Assembly (NCBI GenBank): GCA_024277475.1
Contig: JAJRVC010000461.1
Location: forward strand, 1 to 7,569
Source: Deltaproteobacteria bacterium
Lineage (GTDB): Bacteria; Desulfobacterota; Desulfobacteria; Desulfobacterales; JAFDCJ01
Reading direction: 5' to 3'
DNA length: 7,569 nucleotides
A model generated the notes under the pieces. It saw nothing but the letters and a program-made list of their open reading frames with translations. It had not been told where the DNA came from and did not search any database. A program made the position numbers and the translations under genes. Positions 1-6,419 of the stretch are shown piece after piece (position 1 is the first letter of the stretch; each line of letters begins with the position of its first letter).

Positions 1-449
1 ACCATACCGGCGCCCTATCCGAGCTGAAATCCGTCCTGAATATACCGATTGCCGCGCACAGTGATGATGCCGCCAATTTGCCGTTGCAACCGGACATTCT
101 ATTAAACGATGGTGATCTGATCTCTATTGGAGATATTCGCTTAAAGGTGTTGCATACGCCGGGGCACACGCCTGGCAGCTTGTGCTTTTTGACCGGAAGC
201 TACCTGATAGCCGGTGACACCCTGTTTCCGGGTGGACCGGGTAAAACCGGTTCTCCCGCCGATTTTACGCGAGTTATGGAATCTCTGGCCGGAAAGGTTT
301 TTGTTCTGCCCGAAGATACGCGGATCTTTCCCGGCCATGGCGATTCTACGATATTAAAAAAAGAAAAGAAGGCCTTCGATGCTTTTTCCGCCGGATCCCA
401 TGACCCCGGTCTTTGCGGAGATGTCCTTTGGTCTTCGTTTGATGACTGA
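1..449 (+). CDS. MBL-fold metallo-hydrolase, 3' part (5' end outside window)
   Basis: This is the C-terminal three quarters or so of a metallo-beta-lactamase-fold hydrolase of the glyoxalase-II-like type, a soluble binuclear metal hydrolase. The reading frame is open from base 3, whose first codon is His followed by TGAL. That His is almost certainly the last residue of the HxHxDH metal motif, so the window edge cuts the motif. The remaining metal ligands are visible: His in HTPGHTPG (codons near 153-167), Asp in AGDTLF (216-218), and His in PGHGDS (336-338). The tail contains HDPGLCGDVLW, which I recall as a conserved ending of one MBL subfamily, so the 3' end appears intact. The stop at 447-449 overlaps the likely start of the acetyltransferase downstream, suggesting one transcription unit. 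The substrate cannot be told from the sequence; thioesters such as S-lactoylglutathione are typical for relatives. Confidence 0.9.
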   Translation, partial: HTGALSELKSVLNIPIAAHSDDAANLPLQPDILLNDGDLISIGDIRLKVLHTPGHTPGSLCFLTGSYLIAGDTLFPGGPGKTGSPADFTRVMESLAGKVFVLPEDTRIFPGHGDSTILKKEKKAFDAFSAGSHDPGLCGDVLWSSFDD

Positions 450-1452
450 ATATTTGATGAACAAAAACTACTTCAAAATAAGAAGCTATCGCCCCGATGA
501 TTTTGACAACTATGTACAATTGCATATGGAGATAGATAAGCTCGATCGATCGGGGCGTTCTATCTCAAAGCAGCGGATAGCAGAGGACCTGGGACATCCA
601 AGTTTTCATCCGGAAAATGATTTGTTTGTTGCAGAGCATGACGGCAGCATTATCGGCTATGCCGCTGTTTTTTTGGAGACCGCAATTAAACGCGCCATAA
701 TGGACTGCATGATTCACCCTCTGCACCGGGAAAAAGGTATCGCCACAGAGCTGATTCACCGCGCTATCCGGCATGCCGAGGCGGCGGAATCCAAGGTGTT
801 GCAAGTCTGCGTCCCCCAAATCAACCTGCCGGCCAGGAACCTGGTGTCACATCTGGGCTTCAAATTTATTCGCTATTTCTGTGAGATGAAGTTGGACCTC
901 GGCATTATCCGATTGCCGGATGTCGAACCGGGTGGATATATTATCCGCGGTCTCGGCCGTGATGGAGCAGATCAGTTAACTCATATCCAAAACCGTGCCT
1001 TTGCCGATTGCTGGGGCTTTAATCCCAATACCCCTGATGAAATTTCATACCGCATCAGCTTGAGCAACTGCTCTCCGGAAAACATCAGGATGGCTTACCT
1101 GGAAAACAGGCCTGTCGGCTACTGCTGGTCACGGATAATGATTGAAGACAATCCGGCGGCAGGCGGTGTGGAAGGTGAGATCCATATGCTGGGAGTCGAT
1201 CCGGATTTTCGTAAGAAAGGAATCGGACGTACTGTTTTGCTGGCAGGATTGGCTAATCTTAAAGGCAAGGGGATCTCCCTCGTCAAATTAACCGTGGATG
1301 GCCAGGACCCGGTGGCGCTGGGCCTCTACGAATCTGTGGGGTTTGAAGTATGTTCCCGCACCGAGTGGTACGAGAAAAAGCTTGCCGTAGTAGGTAACCG
1401 TTCACAGGTTCAGGGTTCAGCGCTCAGGGTTAAAGACAAAAAAGGCATTTAA
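442..1452 (+). CDS. Tandem-GNAT N-acetyltransferase (MshD-like architecture)
   Basis: The product is about 336 aa with two GNAT (acetyl-CoA-dependent acyltransferase) domains. The N-terminal domain begins at FKIRSYRPDDF and carries the acetyl-CoA loop IHPLHREKGIATEL. The C-terminal domain begins near GYIIRGLGRDG and carries the better loop LGVDPDFRKKGIGR followed by LGLYESVGFEV. This two-domain plan and the second loop resemble mycothiol synthase (MshD), but Desulfobacterota are not known to make mycothiol, so the substrate is unknown. The start is uncertain. ATG 442 overlaps the MBL stop by 8 bases and fits translational coupling; ATG 457 is also possible. ATG 379 has a better upstream GAAGG but would add 21 residues read out of frame through the conserved MBL tail. 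The last 18 or so residues are encoded by a heptamer repeat and look like an acquired tail. Confidence 0.88.
   Translation: MTEYLMNKNYFKIRSYRPDDFDNYVQLHMEIDKLDRSGRSISKQRIAEDLGHPSFHPENDLFVAEHDGSIIGYAAVFLETAIKRAIMDCMIHPLHREKGIATELIHRAIRHAEAAESKVLQVCVPQINLPARNLVSHLGFKFIRYFCEMKLDLGIIRLPDVEPGGYIIRGLGRDGADQLTHIQNRAFADCWGFNPNTPDEISYRISLSNCSPENIRMAYLENRPVGYCWSRIMIEDNPAAGGVEGEIHMLGVDPDFRKKGIGRTVLLAGLANLKGKGISLVKLTVDGQDPVALGLYESVGFEVCSRTEWYEKKLAVVGNRSQVQGSALRVKDKKGI
1398..1433 (+). repeat. Imperfect 7-bp tandem repeat at the acetyltransferase 3' end
   Basis: Four contiguous heptamers run AGGTTCA (1406-1412), GGGTTCA (1413-1419), GCGCTCA (1420-1426) and GGGTTAA (1427-1433). A fifth related unit, CCGTTCA, lies just before them at 1398-1404 with one extra base. 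The array sits inside the coding frame just before the stop at 1450-1452 and encodes a tail (SQVQGSALRV) beyond the end of the recognisable GNAT fold. Runs of GGTTCAG-type heptamers are familiar from intergenic DNA of this bacterial group (recollection), so this looks like repeat DNA that has grown into a gene end. Confidence 0.6.
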
Positions 1453-1706
1453 GGGCTTCGGAAACAAAAATATTCAATATCCCCATCTCAAACAAGATCA
1501 AAAGCCAATTGCTTAGAATTTTGAATCCCGGTCTTTGTTATTTGAAATTTTTTAATTACTGAAACCCGATACCCTGCGTTCCTTACAACATATCGTCAGC
1601 CCCCCTAAGGGCCTAAGACACCCTTGTTGCAACTATGGGGGACACAATGGTCCCGATCCGCAGCTGTCCCGCGGCACCATCAATACTTTCTCCGTTTCTC
1701 CAAAAA
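1453..1706. other. Convergent intergenic gap, repeat-bearing, no gene seen
   Basis: The 254 bases between the stops of the acetyltransferase (+) and the UPF0182 gene (-) contain no convincing coding frame. They hold copy A of a dispersed repeat (1534-1616) and a short stem, AAGGG (1607-1611) with CCCTT (1621-1625). A weak stem, GGGAC/GTCCC with a 6-base loop, lies near 1636-1651. The block AATATTCAAT at 1469-1478 recurs at 5462-5471, both times followed closely by a CCCC run. No classic terminator with a T-tract is evident on either strand. Confidence 0.6.
1534..1616 (-). repeat. Dispersed repeat, copy A
   Basis: This copy matches, in inverted orientation, bases 5212-5322. Shared blocks are the perfect 16-mer CCCCCTAAGGGCCTAA (1601-1616, against 5212-5227 reversed), CTTACAACAT (1582-1591, against 5242-5251 reversed), and TTTTTAATT followed by R-free-ending CTGAAACC (1549-1566, one mismatch). 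Copy A lacks about 25 bases present in copy B, including the TCCGCC/GGCGGA hairpin. Read on the minus strand, it lies about 90 bases downstream of the UPF0182 stop codon. Confidence 0.75.
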
Positions 1707-4550
1707 TCATTCTTTTTCCGTGGTCGTTTTTGAAAACTGTTTCAGGATGCCTTCAAGCTTTTCCAGTTCCCTGCCGTATCCGGCCCAATCCCCCCGGCGC
1801 AGGTAATCTTTAGCATTATTGTAGTATCTCAAAGCCTGTTCTCCGAGAACGGAGATTTTTCCTGTTTTGGGCTTATTAGAGGAAATATGGTCTTGTTTGA
1901 TAAATTGGCCCCCAAGCACCTGATTCAACGCTTGATCGAGCTTTTTCTCCATAGCAACCCGGTTGCCTATGGCCACAATTACCCGTTTCAGTTCCGGCAG
2001 GGCCGCAGTCGCTGTATTTCCTTTCCTTGCAGGTCGTGTCGACTGTTGTTTCTGCGACTGCTTGTTTTTTTGGGGCGGTGCCGGTTGTGTTTCCCGTTGC
2101 GGCTCCTGCTGGGCCTCCAGATAAATCGGCTCCACATAGATGAATGAGTCACTCACCGGAATAGCCAATAGATTACCCCTGATGACCCGCGAACCGCGCT
2201 GACCCCAGAGGCTGAGTTCTCGGGAGATATCCGTTTGTTGGTCGATCCTGGCCTCGATCTGCATGGGGCCGTATACCAGTTTTTCTTTTGAAAGTTTATA
2301 AACCAGCAGTTTGCCGTAGTGGGGCAGATCGCTTCTGGCTGCCAGCCACGCGATCATGTTGTCCTTTTTAGAGGGCGTATAGGGCAGCATCAGGAGAAAT
2401 TCCCCCTTATCCTCATCAGGCAGCTTTATGATGATATAGTATGGCTTCATCAGCTGGCGGTTGTCACCATATATCTCATCCGGAGGCTCCCAGAGGTCTT
2501 CCTGGTTGTAGAATACCTGGACGTCCTGCATGTGATATTTGGCGTATGTTTGCACCTGGATTTCAAAGAGATCATTGGGATATCGAAGATGCTTTTTCAG
2601 ATCAGCGGGCATTTCATCCAGGGGTTTAAAAAGAGCCGGGTATACTTTTGAGTATGTTTTGAGAATCGGGTCTTTTGCGTCAATTGTGTAGTAGGTGACA
2701 TGTCCGTTATAAGCATCGATGATCACTTTGACCGAGTTTCGGATGTAGTTGAGTTCTTTTTTCCTGAATGGAGTTTTGGATCGTTTGGAGTATGGATACA
2801 TATTAGAGGCGGTATAGGCATCCTGGATCCAAAAGAGCTTGCCTCCTGAGACCACCATATAAGGGTCGGTATCATAGGCAAGAAACGGGGCGATGGCGAT
2901 CACCCGTTTCTTAATCCGGCGGTTAAACATTATCCTGCTTTCAGGGGTCAGATAAGTAGTGAACAGTATCTGAGGATCCTGAAATTCAATGGCAAAGAGC
3001 AGTCTTTTCATAAAAGAATTGATAAGAACTCCACCCTGGCCCTGGTAATTGGTATAGACGTTTTTGTCCCCTCTGGGATAATCAAACTCCTGGGTGCTGG
3101 TATTCACCAGGATATATTCAGTCGTTTTTTCTCCGAAATAAATTTCCGGCCGGTCTAACTTCAGATTGATATTCACCGAGGGGGGAACGTCCTTAATCAT
3201 GAGTTGCGGTAAACCTTCGGAGGTAACCTCATTGACCGGGCTCATGGCCAATCCGTATCCGTGGGTGTAGATCAGGTGTTTGTTGACCCAGGTCTTCGCC
3301 TTGGGCGGGAGATGATCTACCACCAGTTCCCGGGCAGCCAGCATGACCTGTCGATATTGATTGTTGATCATATAACGATCGACATCAACGTTATTGAAAT
3401 CGTAATAGAGCCTTATTGATTGAATCTGGCGGTAGGTCTGGAGCAGGGGCCGTTCATCCCACACCCGGATGTTTTGGATGGTTACGTCATGGTTTTTGAT
3501 CTCTTCAGCACTCAGGCTGTTATTGACCTCAAAGTCGACCTCCTTAATATTATTCAGGTTATAGGCCCGGCGGGTAAAATCGATATTATGGGCTATGTAG
3601 GGTAATTCCTTGGCCAGTTCGTTAGGTTTGACCACGAACTGCTGTACCAGGAGCGGAAGACCGGTGGCGAGGACCCCAATGGCACCAACCCATATTGCTG
3701 CAGAAATTAAGAGAAATTTTATCTTTAGTCTGAAGGCGTTATAAATGATAAAAAGGCACAATAGAAAGGACATTACCATTAAGATCCTGTAAGCGATGAT
3801 CTTTATGCTGACATCCGTGTAGCTTGCGCCAAAAGCAGCGCCCTGGGTAGAGTAGAGAACTCCGTAGGTCTTTAACTGGTAACCCCATGCGACCAGGAGG
3901 ACTAAAATTCCGGCGAGTACCAGAAGATGCTTGCCGACTTTATCCGCCATTTTAACTTTGGGGAGAGAGGCCGGCCTGTCCTCCGCCAGAACGAGTTCAC
4001 CGATTATCTGGATCGCGCCGTCTTTTATATACCATATAACGGTCACCAGAGCTGCAAAGAGAAGGACAAGCAGCAATTGTTCCCGCACAAACAGGTAGAA
4101 GGGAAGCGAAAAGACGTAGAAACCGATGTCCCTGCCGAATATGGGATCAGTGCTGCCAAAGGGTTGCTGATTTAGATAACTAAGCACCATATTCCATTGT
4201 ATGGATCCCTTTGATGCAATCATAAAACTAACAATCAGTATTGCGGCCAGAATTAGGGTATTCAGAGTCCTGCCGGAGACAGGCATGCCTGCTATTTCGG
4301 TAATCTTCTGCTCACTTTCGCTATAAAAACGTTGAGCCGCATAAAGATTGACGGACAGGGTGATGATGATAAGAAACCAGATCACCGCGGCAACTCCGTA
4401 TTTGCCCAGTACCATCGTCCAGAACACCGGCGCTAAGTTCAGGTTCCCGAACCACAGCCAGTCAGGATAAATTGAAACAATTATCCCCACCAGGATAAAC
4501 AGCAGAATTGCTAAGATTCCCAATAATATAGTCGATTTCCCTATCTTCAT
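1707..4550 (-). CDS. UPF0182 family large integral membrane protein
   Basis: This 947-aa protein is a full-length UPF0182 member (family usually about 900-1000 aa), whose molecular function is unknown. Seven hydrophobic segments lie near residues 7-27, 46-70, 96-113, 145-175, 208-226, 250-272 and 278-303, followed by a large non-membrane domain. Family hallmarks are visible: DPIFGRDIGFYVFSLPFY (135-152), PNELAKELPYIAHNIDFTRR (309-328), YTHGYGLAMSPVNEV and RPEIYFGEKTTEYILVNT in the middle, and NRRIKKRVIAIAPFLAYDTD further on. A Gln/Pro/Lys-rich linker (about 806-840) separates the main domain from a helical C-terminal segment ending ...LEGILKQF. The ATG at 4548-4550 has GGAG nine bases upstream. 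It overlaps the stop of a doubtful small frame by ATGA. The gene faces the acetyltransferase and has no functional partner in the window. Confidence 0.96.
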   Translation of the reverse strand: MKIGKSTILLGILAILLFILVGIIVSIYPDWLWFGNLNLAPVFWTMVLGKYGVAAVIWFLIIITLSVNLYAAQRFYSESEQKITEIAGMPVSGRTLNTLILAAILIVSFMIASKGSIQWNMVLSYLNQQPFGSTDPIFGRDIGFYVFSLPFYLFVREQLLLVLLFAALVTVIWYIKDGAIQIIGELVLAEDRPASLPKVKMADKVGKHLLVLAGILVLLVAWGYQLKTYGVLYSTQGAAFGASYTDVSIKIIAYRILMVMSFLLCLFIIYNAFRLKIKFLLISAAIWVGAIGVLATGLPLLVQQFVVKPNELAKELPYIAHNIDFTRRAYNLNNIKEVDFEVNNSLSAEEIKNHDVTIQNIRVWDERPLLQTYRQIQSIRLYYDFNNVDVDRYMINNQYRQVMLAARELVVDHLPPKAKTWVNKHLIYTHGYGLAMSPVNEVTSEGLPQLMIKDVPPSVNINLKLDRPEIYFGEKTTEYILVNTSTQEFDYPRGDKNVYTNYQGQGGVLINSFMKRLLFAIEFQDPQILFTTYLTPESRIMFNRRIKKRVIAIAPFLAYDTDPYMVVSGGKLFWIQDAYTASNMYPYSKRSKTPFRKKELNYIRNSVKVIIDAYNGHVTYYTIDAKDPILKTYSKVYPALFKPLDEMPADLKKHLRYPNDLFEIQVQTYAKYHMQDVQVFYNQEDLWEPPDEIYGDNRQLMKPYYIIIKLPDEDKGEFLLMLPYTPSKKDNMIAWLAARSDLPHYGKLLVYKLSKEKLVYGPMQIEARIDQQTDISRELSLWGQRGSRVIRGNLLAIPVSDSFIYVEPIYLEAQQEPQRETQPAPPQKNKQSQKQQSTRPARKGNTATAALPELKRVIVAIGNRVAMEKKLDQALNQVLGGQFIKQDHISSNKPKTGKISVLGEQALRYYNNAKDYLRRGDWAGYGRELEKLEGILKQFSKTTTEKE

Positions 4551-4759
4551 AATTTCAGGCTCCGTAGGTATAAGATTTGCAAAAGCACATTCAGCGAGCA
4601 GGGATGATAGATCTTAAAAGTATTAAAAGCAAGCAGGAAAAATGTAATGATGGGAATAGGGGTTGCTCGACACACCCGGCAGGGATTCCTAAATTTCTTT
4701 TTTGATTTGATTGGCCGCTTTTCAGGCCAGTAGCGGGGCTCGTATTTGATTTCGTTCAA
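4547..4759 (-). CDS. Possible small hydrophobic protein, coupled to UPF0182 (doubtful)
   Basis: A 70-codon frame starts at TTG (4757-4759). Its TGA stop (4547-4549) overlaps the UPF0182 start codon as ATGA, the classic geometry of translational coupling. The product would have a basic N-terminus (EKRPIKSKKKF) and two hydrophobic stretches (TPIPIITFFLLAF and LNVLLQILYL). Against it are a rare start codon, no clear Shine-Dalgarno sequence (only CGGG close by), scattered Cys residues, and no family I recognise. It may be only an open frame in the UPF0182 leader. It does account for most of the otherwise empty stretch upstream of UPF0182. Confidence 0.25.
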   Translation of the reverse strand: MNEIKYEPRYWPEKRPIKSKKKFRNPCRVCRATPIPIITFFLLAFNTFKIYHPCSLNVLLQILYLRSLKL

Positions 4760-4924
4760 CGCCCGAAAATTTCTTCAAAATCAATTAACCCGATCCTATC
4801 ATTAGGTCAATGCGGCCTTTTGTGATATTTTATCGTTGACACAGAAATGCCGGTTTGTCATCTTTGCCAAACTAAAATAAAATATGAACCGGCTACAATT
4901 CAAGCAGATCGAAAGGAAGTATTT
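4760..4924. other. Divergent intergenic region between UPF0182 and the small exported protein gene
   Basis: Together with 4551-4759 this makes about 370 bases without a secure gene. It holds the rightward promoter described separately. For the leftward transcript the best candidate is TTGACC (reverse complement of 4805-4810), but its -10 at 17 bp, TAATTG, is poor, so no leftward promoter is called. A spaced inverted repeat, TGACA/TGTCA, lies at 4837-4860 (TTGACA at 4836-4841 and TTGTCA at 4855-4860) and could be an operator. This is a weak signal. Confidence 0.45.
4855..4883 (+). promoter_or_regulatory. Sigma-70-type promoter for the small exported protein
   Basis: TTGTCA (4855-4860) and TAAAAT (4878-4883) are separated by exactly 17 bp, each one base off the consensus. 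Transcription would start near 4890 and leave a leader of about 35 bases ending in the strong AAAGGAAG ribosome binding site (4912-4919), five bases before ATG 4925. Confidence 0.65.
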
Positions 4925-5215
4925 ATGTTTACAACCCAAATGAAAATTCTGGTAGTGGTCCTGGCTGTATTTATATGCAGTGGTGCGGCGTATGCCGATG
5001 ATGTTTTGGAAGCGATTCAGGAAGCCACCGAAGCATACAACGAAAAGGCTTACACGGAAGCCATTGTAAAATACAGTGCAGACAATCAGGATGGAGAAAT
5101 AATGATCAATGTGGCTAAAAAGTATTTGGTAATAGTTAAAGGTTCCAATGTAGAAAAAGAAGACTTGATGAACTACGCCAACGCACTGGATTATAAAGGG
5201 CTGAAGAGCTTTTAG
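4925..5215 (+). CDS. Small exported protein of unknown function (96 aa), possibly internally deleted
   Basis: The start ATG 4925 is chosen over upstream in-frame codons because AAAGGAAG lies five bases before it and it yields a clean signal peptide: a short charged start (MFTTQMK), a hydrophobic core (ILVVVLAVFICSGA), and a signal-peptidase I site AYA-DD at about residue 24. The mature protein is about 72 aa and periplasmic. It has an acidic helical start (VLEAIQEATEAYNEKAY) and then a segment with the character of a small beta-alpha domain (EIMINVAKKYLVIVKGSNV, then EEDL-like EKEDLMNYANALDY). The second half resembles, from memory, the C-terminus of a longer exported family of about 190-200 aa in related bacteria, whose N-terminus matches the first helix. 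This suggests the middle is missing here. The stop codon lies inside copy B of a dispersed repeat. Confidence 0.85.
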   Translation: MFTTQMKILVVVLAVFICSGAAYADDVLEAIQEATEAYNEKAYTEAIVKYSADNQDGEIMINVAKKYLVIVKGSNVEKEDLMNYANALDYKGLKSF

Positions 5216-5322
5216 GCCCTTAGGGGGTTTTTCCCGACAACATGTTGTAAGAAACTGAAGGTTTCAGGTGTTCCGCCGAAGGCGGATCAGGTTTCAGCAA
5301 TTAAAAATCACAAATACCAAAC
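5212..5322 (+). repeat. Dispersed repeat, copy B (with hairpin)
   Basis: This is the inverted partner of 1534-1616. It begins at the stop codon of the small exported protein and includes CCCTTAGGGGG followed by five T, which might act as a weak terminator (CCC/GGG stem only). It continues through ATGTTGTAAG (5242-5251), the hairpin TCCGCC-GAA-GGCGGA (5272-5286), GGTTTCAG and AATTAAAAA (5290-5307). GGTTTCAG occurs twice, at 5260-5267 and 5290-5297, on either side of the hairpin, which may explain its absence from copy A by slippage or recombination. Confidence 0.75.
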
Positions 5323-5540
5323 AAATCACAATGATCGATCCATCTCAGGCGGACCAAACAACTGGTTAAATAGAAAAGACAGAGCGACTTGTCGGGTCGT
5401 AGCCGAAGGCGAAGCCTGAAGCGATACCACAAATTTTCAATCTTTCCGCCGCTGGCGGATCAATATTCAATCCCCCGATAAAGCAGGATTTTCGCTGCAC
5501 TACGGCCCCGCCAAGCGGGATCTTCGCTTCGCTACGACCG
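5272..5540. repeat. REP/BIME-like cluster of palindromes and inverted repeats
   Basis: Three short hairpins share a GC-rich 3-base-loop design: TCCGCC-GAA-GGCGGA (5272-5286), TCCGCC-GCT-GGCGGA (5445-5459) and CCCGC-CAA-GCGGG (5507-5519). In addition, GGTCGTAGCCGAAGGCGAAG (5395-5414) recurs inverted at 5522-5539, with 18 matching bases and two single-base gaps. The second arm supplies the last codons and the stop of the anti-sigma gene. The 316 bases from 5216 to 5531 hold no gene that I can see. Spacing is irregular, so this is not a CRISPR array; it resembles a mosaic of REP-type elements. Confidence 0.7.
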
Positions 5541-5804
5541 GCTAAGCTTGTCCGGGTTGGGTATGTTCTGAATGATTTCTTTCAATTTTCGGGAGAATTC
5601 CTGGGGGACCGGTTGGTCTTTTGCGTTTTTGCAAATTGCAACCGTCTTTTTCAGGGTTTCCAGGCAGCTGAAGCAGGCCACGCAGTTATCGGCGTGTTTT
5701 TCAATTTCGGCACAGGTGACATGATCCAGTTCCCCGTCGATATATTCAGAGAGCTTCTGAAACATCTCCAGACAATGTTTATGGTCGTGATCATCGCTGG
5801 TCAT
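5532..5804 (-). CDS. Zinc-binding anti-sigma factor (ZAS / zf-HC2, RsrA-like spacing)
   Basis: This is a 90-aa soluble protein with no membrane segment. It carries the anti-sigma zinc motif H-x3-C-x2-C as His37, Cys41, Cys44 in KHADNCVAC, preceded by the typical helix with YIDGEL (21-26). Further cysteines lie at 11, 31, 47 and 58. It should bind the ECF sigma factor encoded immediately upstream and release it on a signal. ATG 5804 is preferred over TTG 5810: AGGA lies 10 bases upstream, and with this start Cys11, His37, Cys41 and Cys44 take the same positions as in the redox-sensing RsrA of Streptomyces. The gene overlaps the sigma gene by 14 bases, as expected for a stoichiometric pair. Its last residues (LSRS) and stop come from an inverted-repeat element. 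Confidence 0.88.
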   Translation of the reverse strand: MTSDDHDHKHCLEMFQKLSEYIDGELDHVTCAEIEKHADNCVACFSCLETLKKTVAICKNAKDQPVPQEFSRKLKEIIQNIPNPDKLSRS

Positions 5805-6414
5805 TTTCAAAATATCCTTTCAGTTTATCTCTTAAATAAAGCCGGGCACGGTGAAGCCTCACTTTTACATTGGATGGCGACAAGCTGAGAATCTGTGCGG
5901 TCTCCGCCGTGCTGAATCCTTCAATATCCCGCAACACAATAACCAGACGATATTTTTTTGGAAGTGACAGGATTTCCTGGTTAACCGTGATGGCAAGCTC
6001 CTGGTTCAGCAATTTATCCAGGGGCATCAGTGCCCAATCCGGGACGTGGTCCGGTACCTCGGTTTCATTTCCGGGGAGAAAATCATCTAAGGACAGTTCT
6101 TTTTCCGGGGCAAATTTAGACTTGCGTCTTTTCTTAATACAAGTGCTGGCCGCCACTTTGTACAGCCAATTTTTAAATTTTGTTTCGTATCTGAAATCTT
6201 TTAAATATCTGAAAACATTTAAAAATGTTTCCTGTATCATGTCCTCGGCATCACTGTGATCCCGACACATCCGCAAACTGAAATTGTAAAGCTTCTGTTC
6301 GTAGCTTTTGACAAGGTCATGAAATTTATCTGTCTGGCCGGAGTTAATGGCCTGGATCAGTTCAAAATCTTTATCTTGAATCTTCTTGTGATTTGGATTT
6401 TTTTCCGCTGTCAT
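5791..6414 (-). CDS. ECF-type RNA polymerase sigma factor
   Basis: This 207-aa sigma-70-family factor contains only regions 2 and 4. Region 2 spans about residues 30-100, with DAEDMIQETFLNVFRYL (core binding) and FRYETKFKNWLYKVAAS (-10 recognition). Region 4 spans about 138-197, with LPKKYRLVIVLRDIEGFS and the helix-turn-helix AETAQILSLSPSNVKVRLHR (-35 recognition). The linker (101-137) is acidic and somewhat long. Start ATG 6412-6414 has AGGTGA nine bases upstream. That Shine-Dalgarno sequence is the loop and stem of a hairpin just after the UGA of the preceding tiny gene, so translation of the two is probably linked. The regulon is unknown. A zinc anti-sigma factor follows with a short overlap. 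Confidence 0.95.
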   Translation of the reverse strand: MTAEKNPNHKKIQDKDFELIQAINSGQTDKFHDLVKSYEQKLYNFSLRMCRDHSDAEDMIQETFLNVFRYLKDFRYETKFKNWLYKVAASTCIKKRRKSKFAPEKELSLDDFLPGNETEVPDHVPDWALMPLDKLLNQELAITVNQEILSLPKKYRLVIVLRDIEGFSTAETAQILSLSPSNVKVRLHRARLYLRDKLKGYFENDQR

Positions 6415-6419
6415 AGTCG

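Noticed and set aside
379..441. Extended start for the acetyltransferase at ATG 379
   Set aside because: It would add 21 residues read out of frame through the conserved C-terminal tail of the MBL hydrolase. The GNAT fold begins at about 470.
1707..4550. Several open frames of 60-110 codons on the plus strand inside the UPF0182 gene
   Set aside because: They lie antisense to an unmistakable full-length UPF0182 coding sequence and show no recognisable domains or ribosome binding sites.
4782..4810. Leftward promoter TTGACC-17-TAATTG for UPF0182
   Set aside because: The -10 matches consensus at only two positions.
4836..4864. TTGACA at 4836-4841 as the -35 of the small exported gene
   Set aside because: The box 17 bp downstream is CATCTT, a poor -10. 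TTGTCA/TAAAAT nearby fits much better.
5212..5235. Intrinsic terminator CCCTTAGGGGGTTTTT after the small exported gene
   Set aside because: The stem is only three sure base pairs. It is kept as a note within the repeat rather than called as a terminator.
5216..5531. CRISPR-like array
   Set aside because: Repeat units differ in type, orientation and spacing, and there are no uniform spacers or cas genes.
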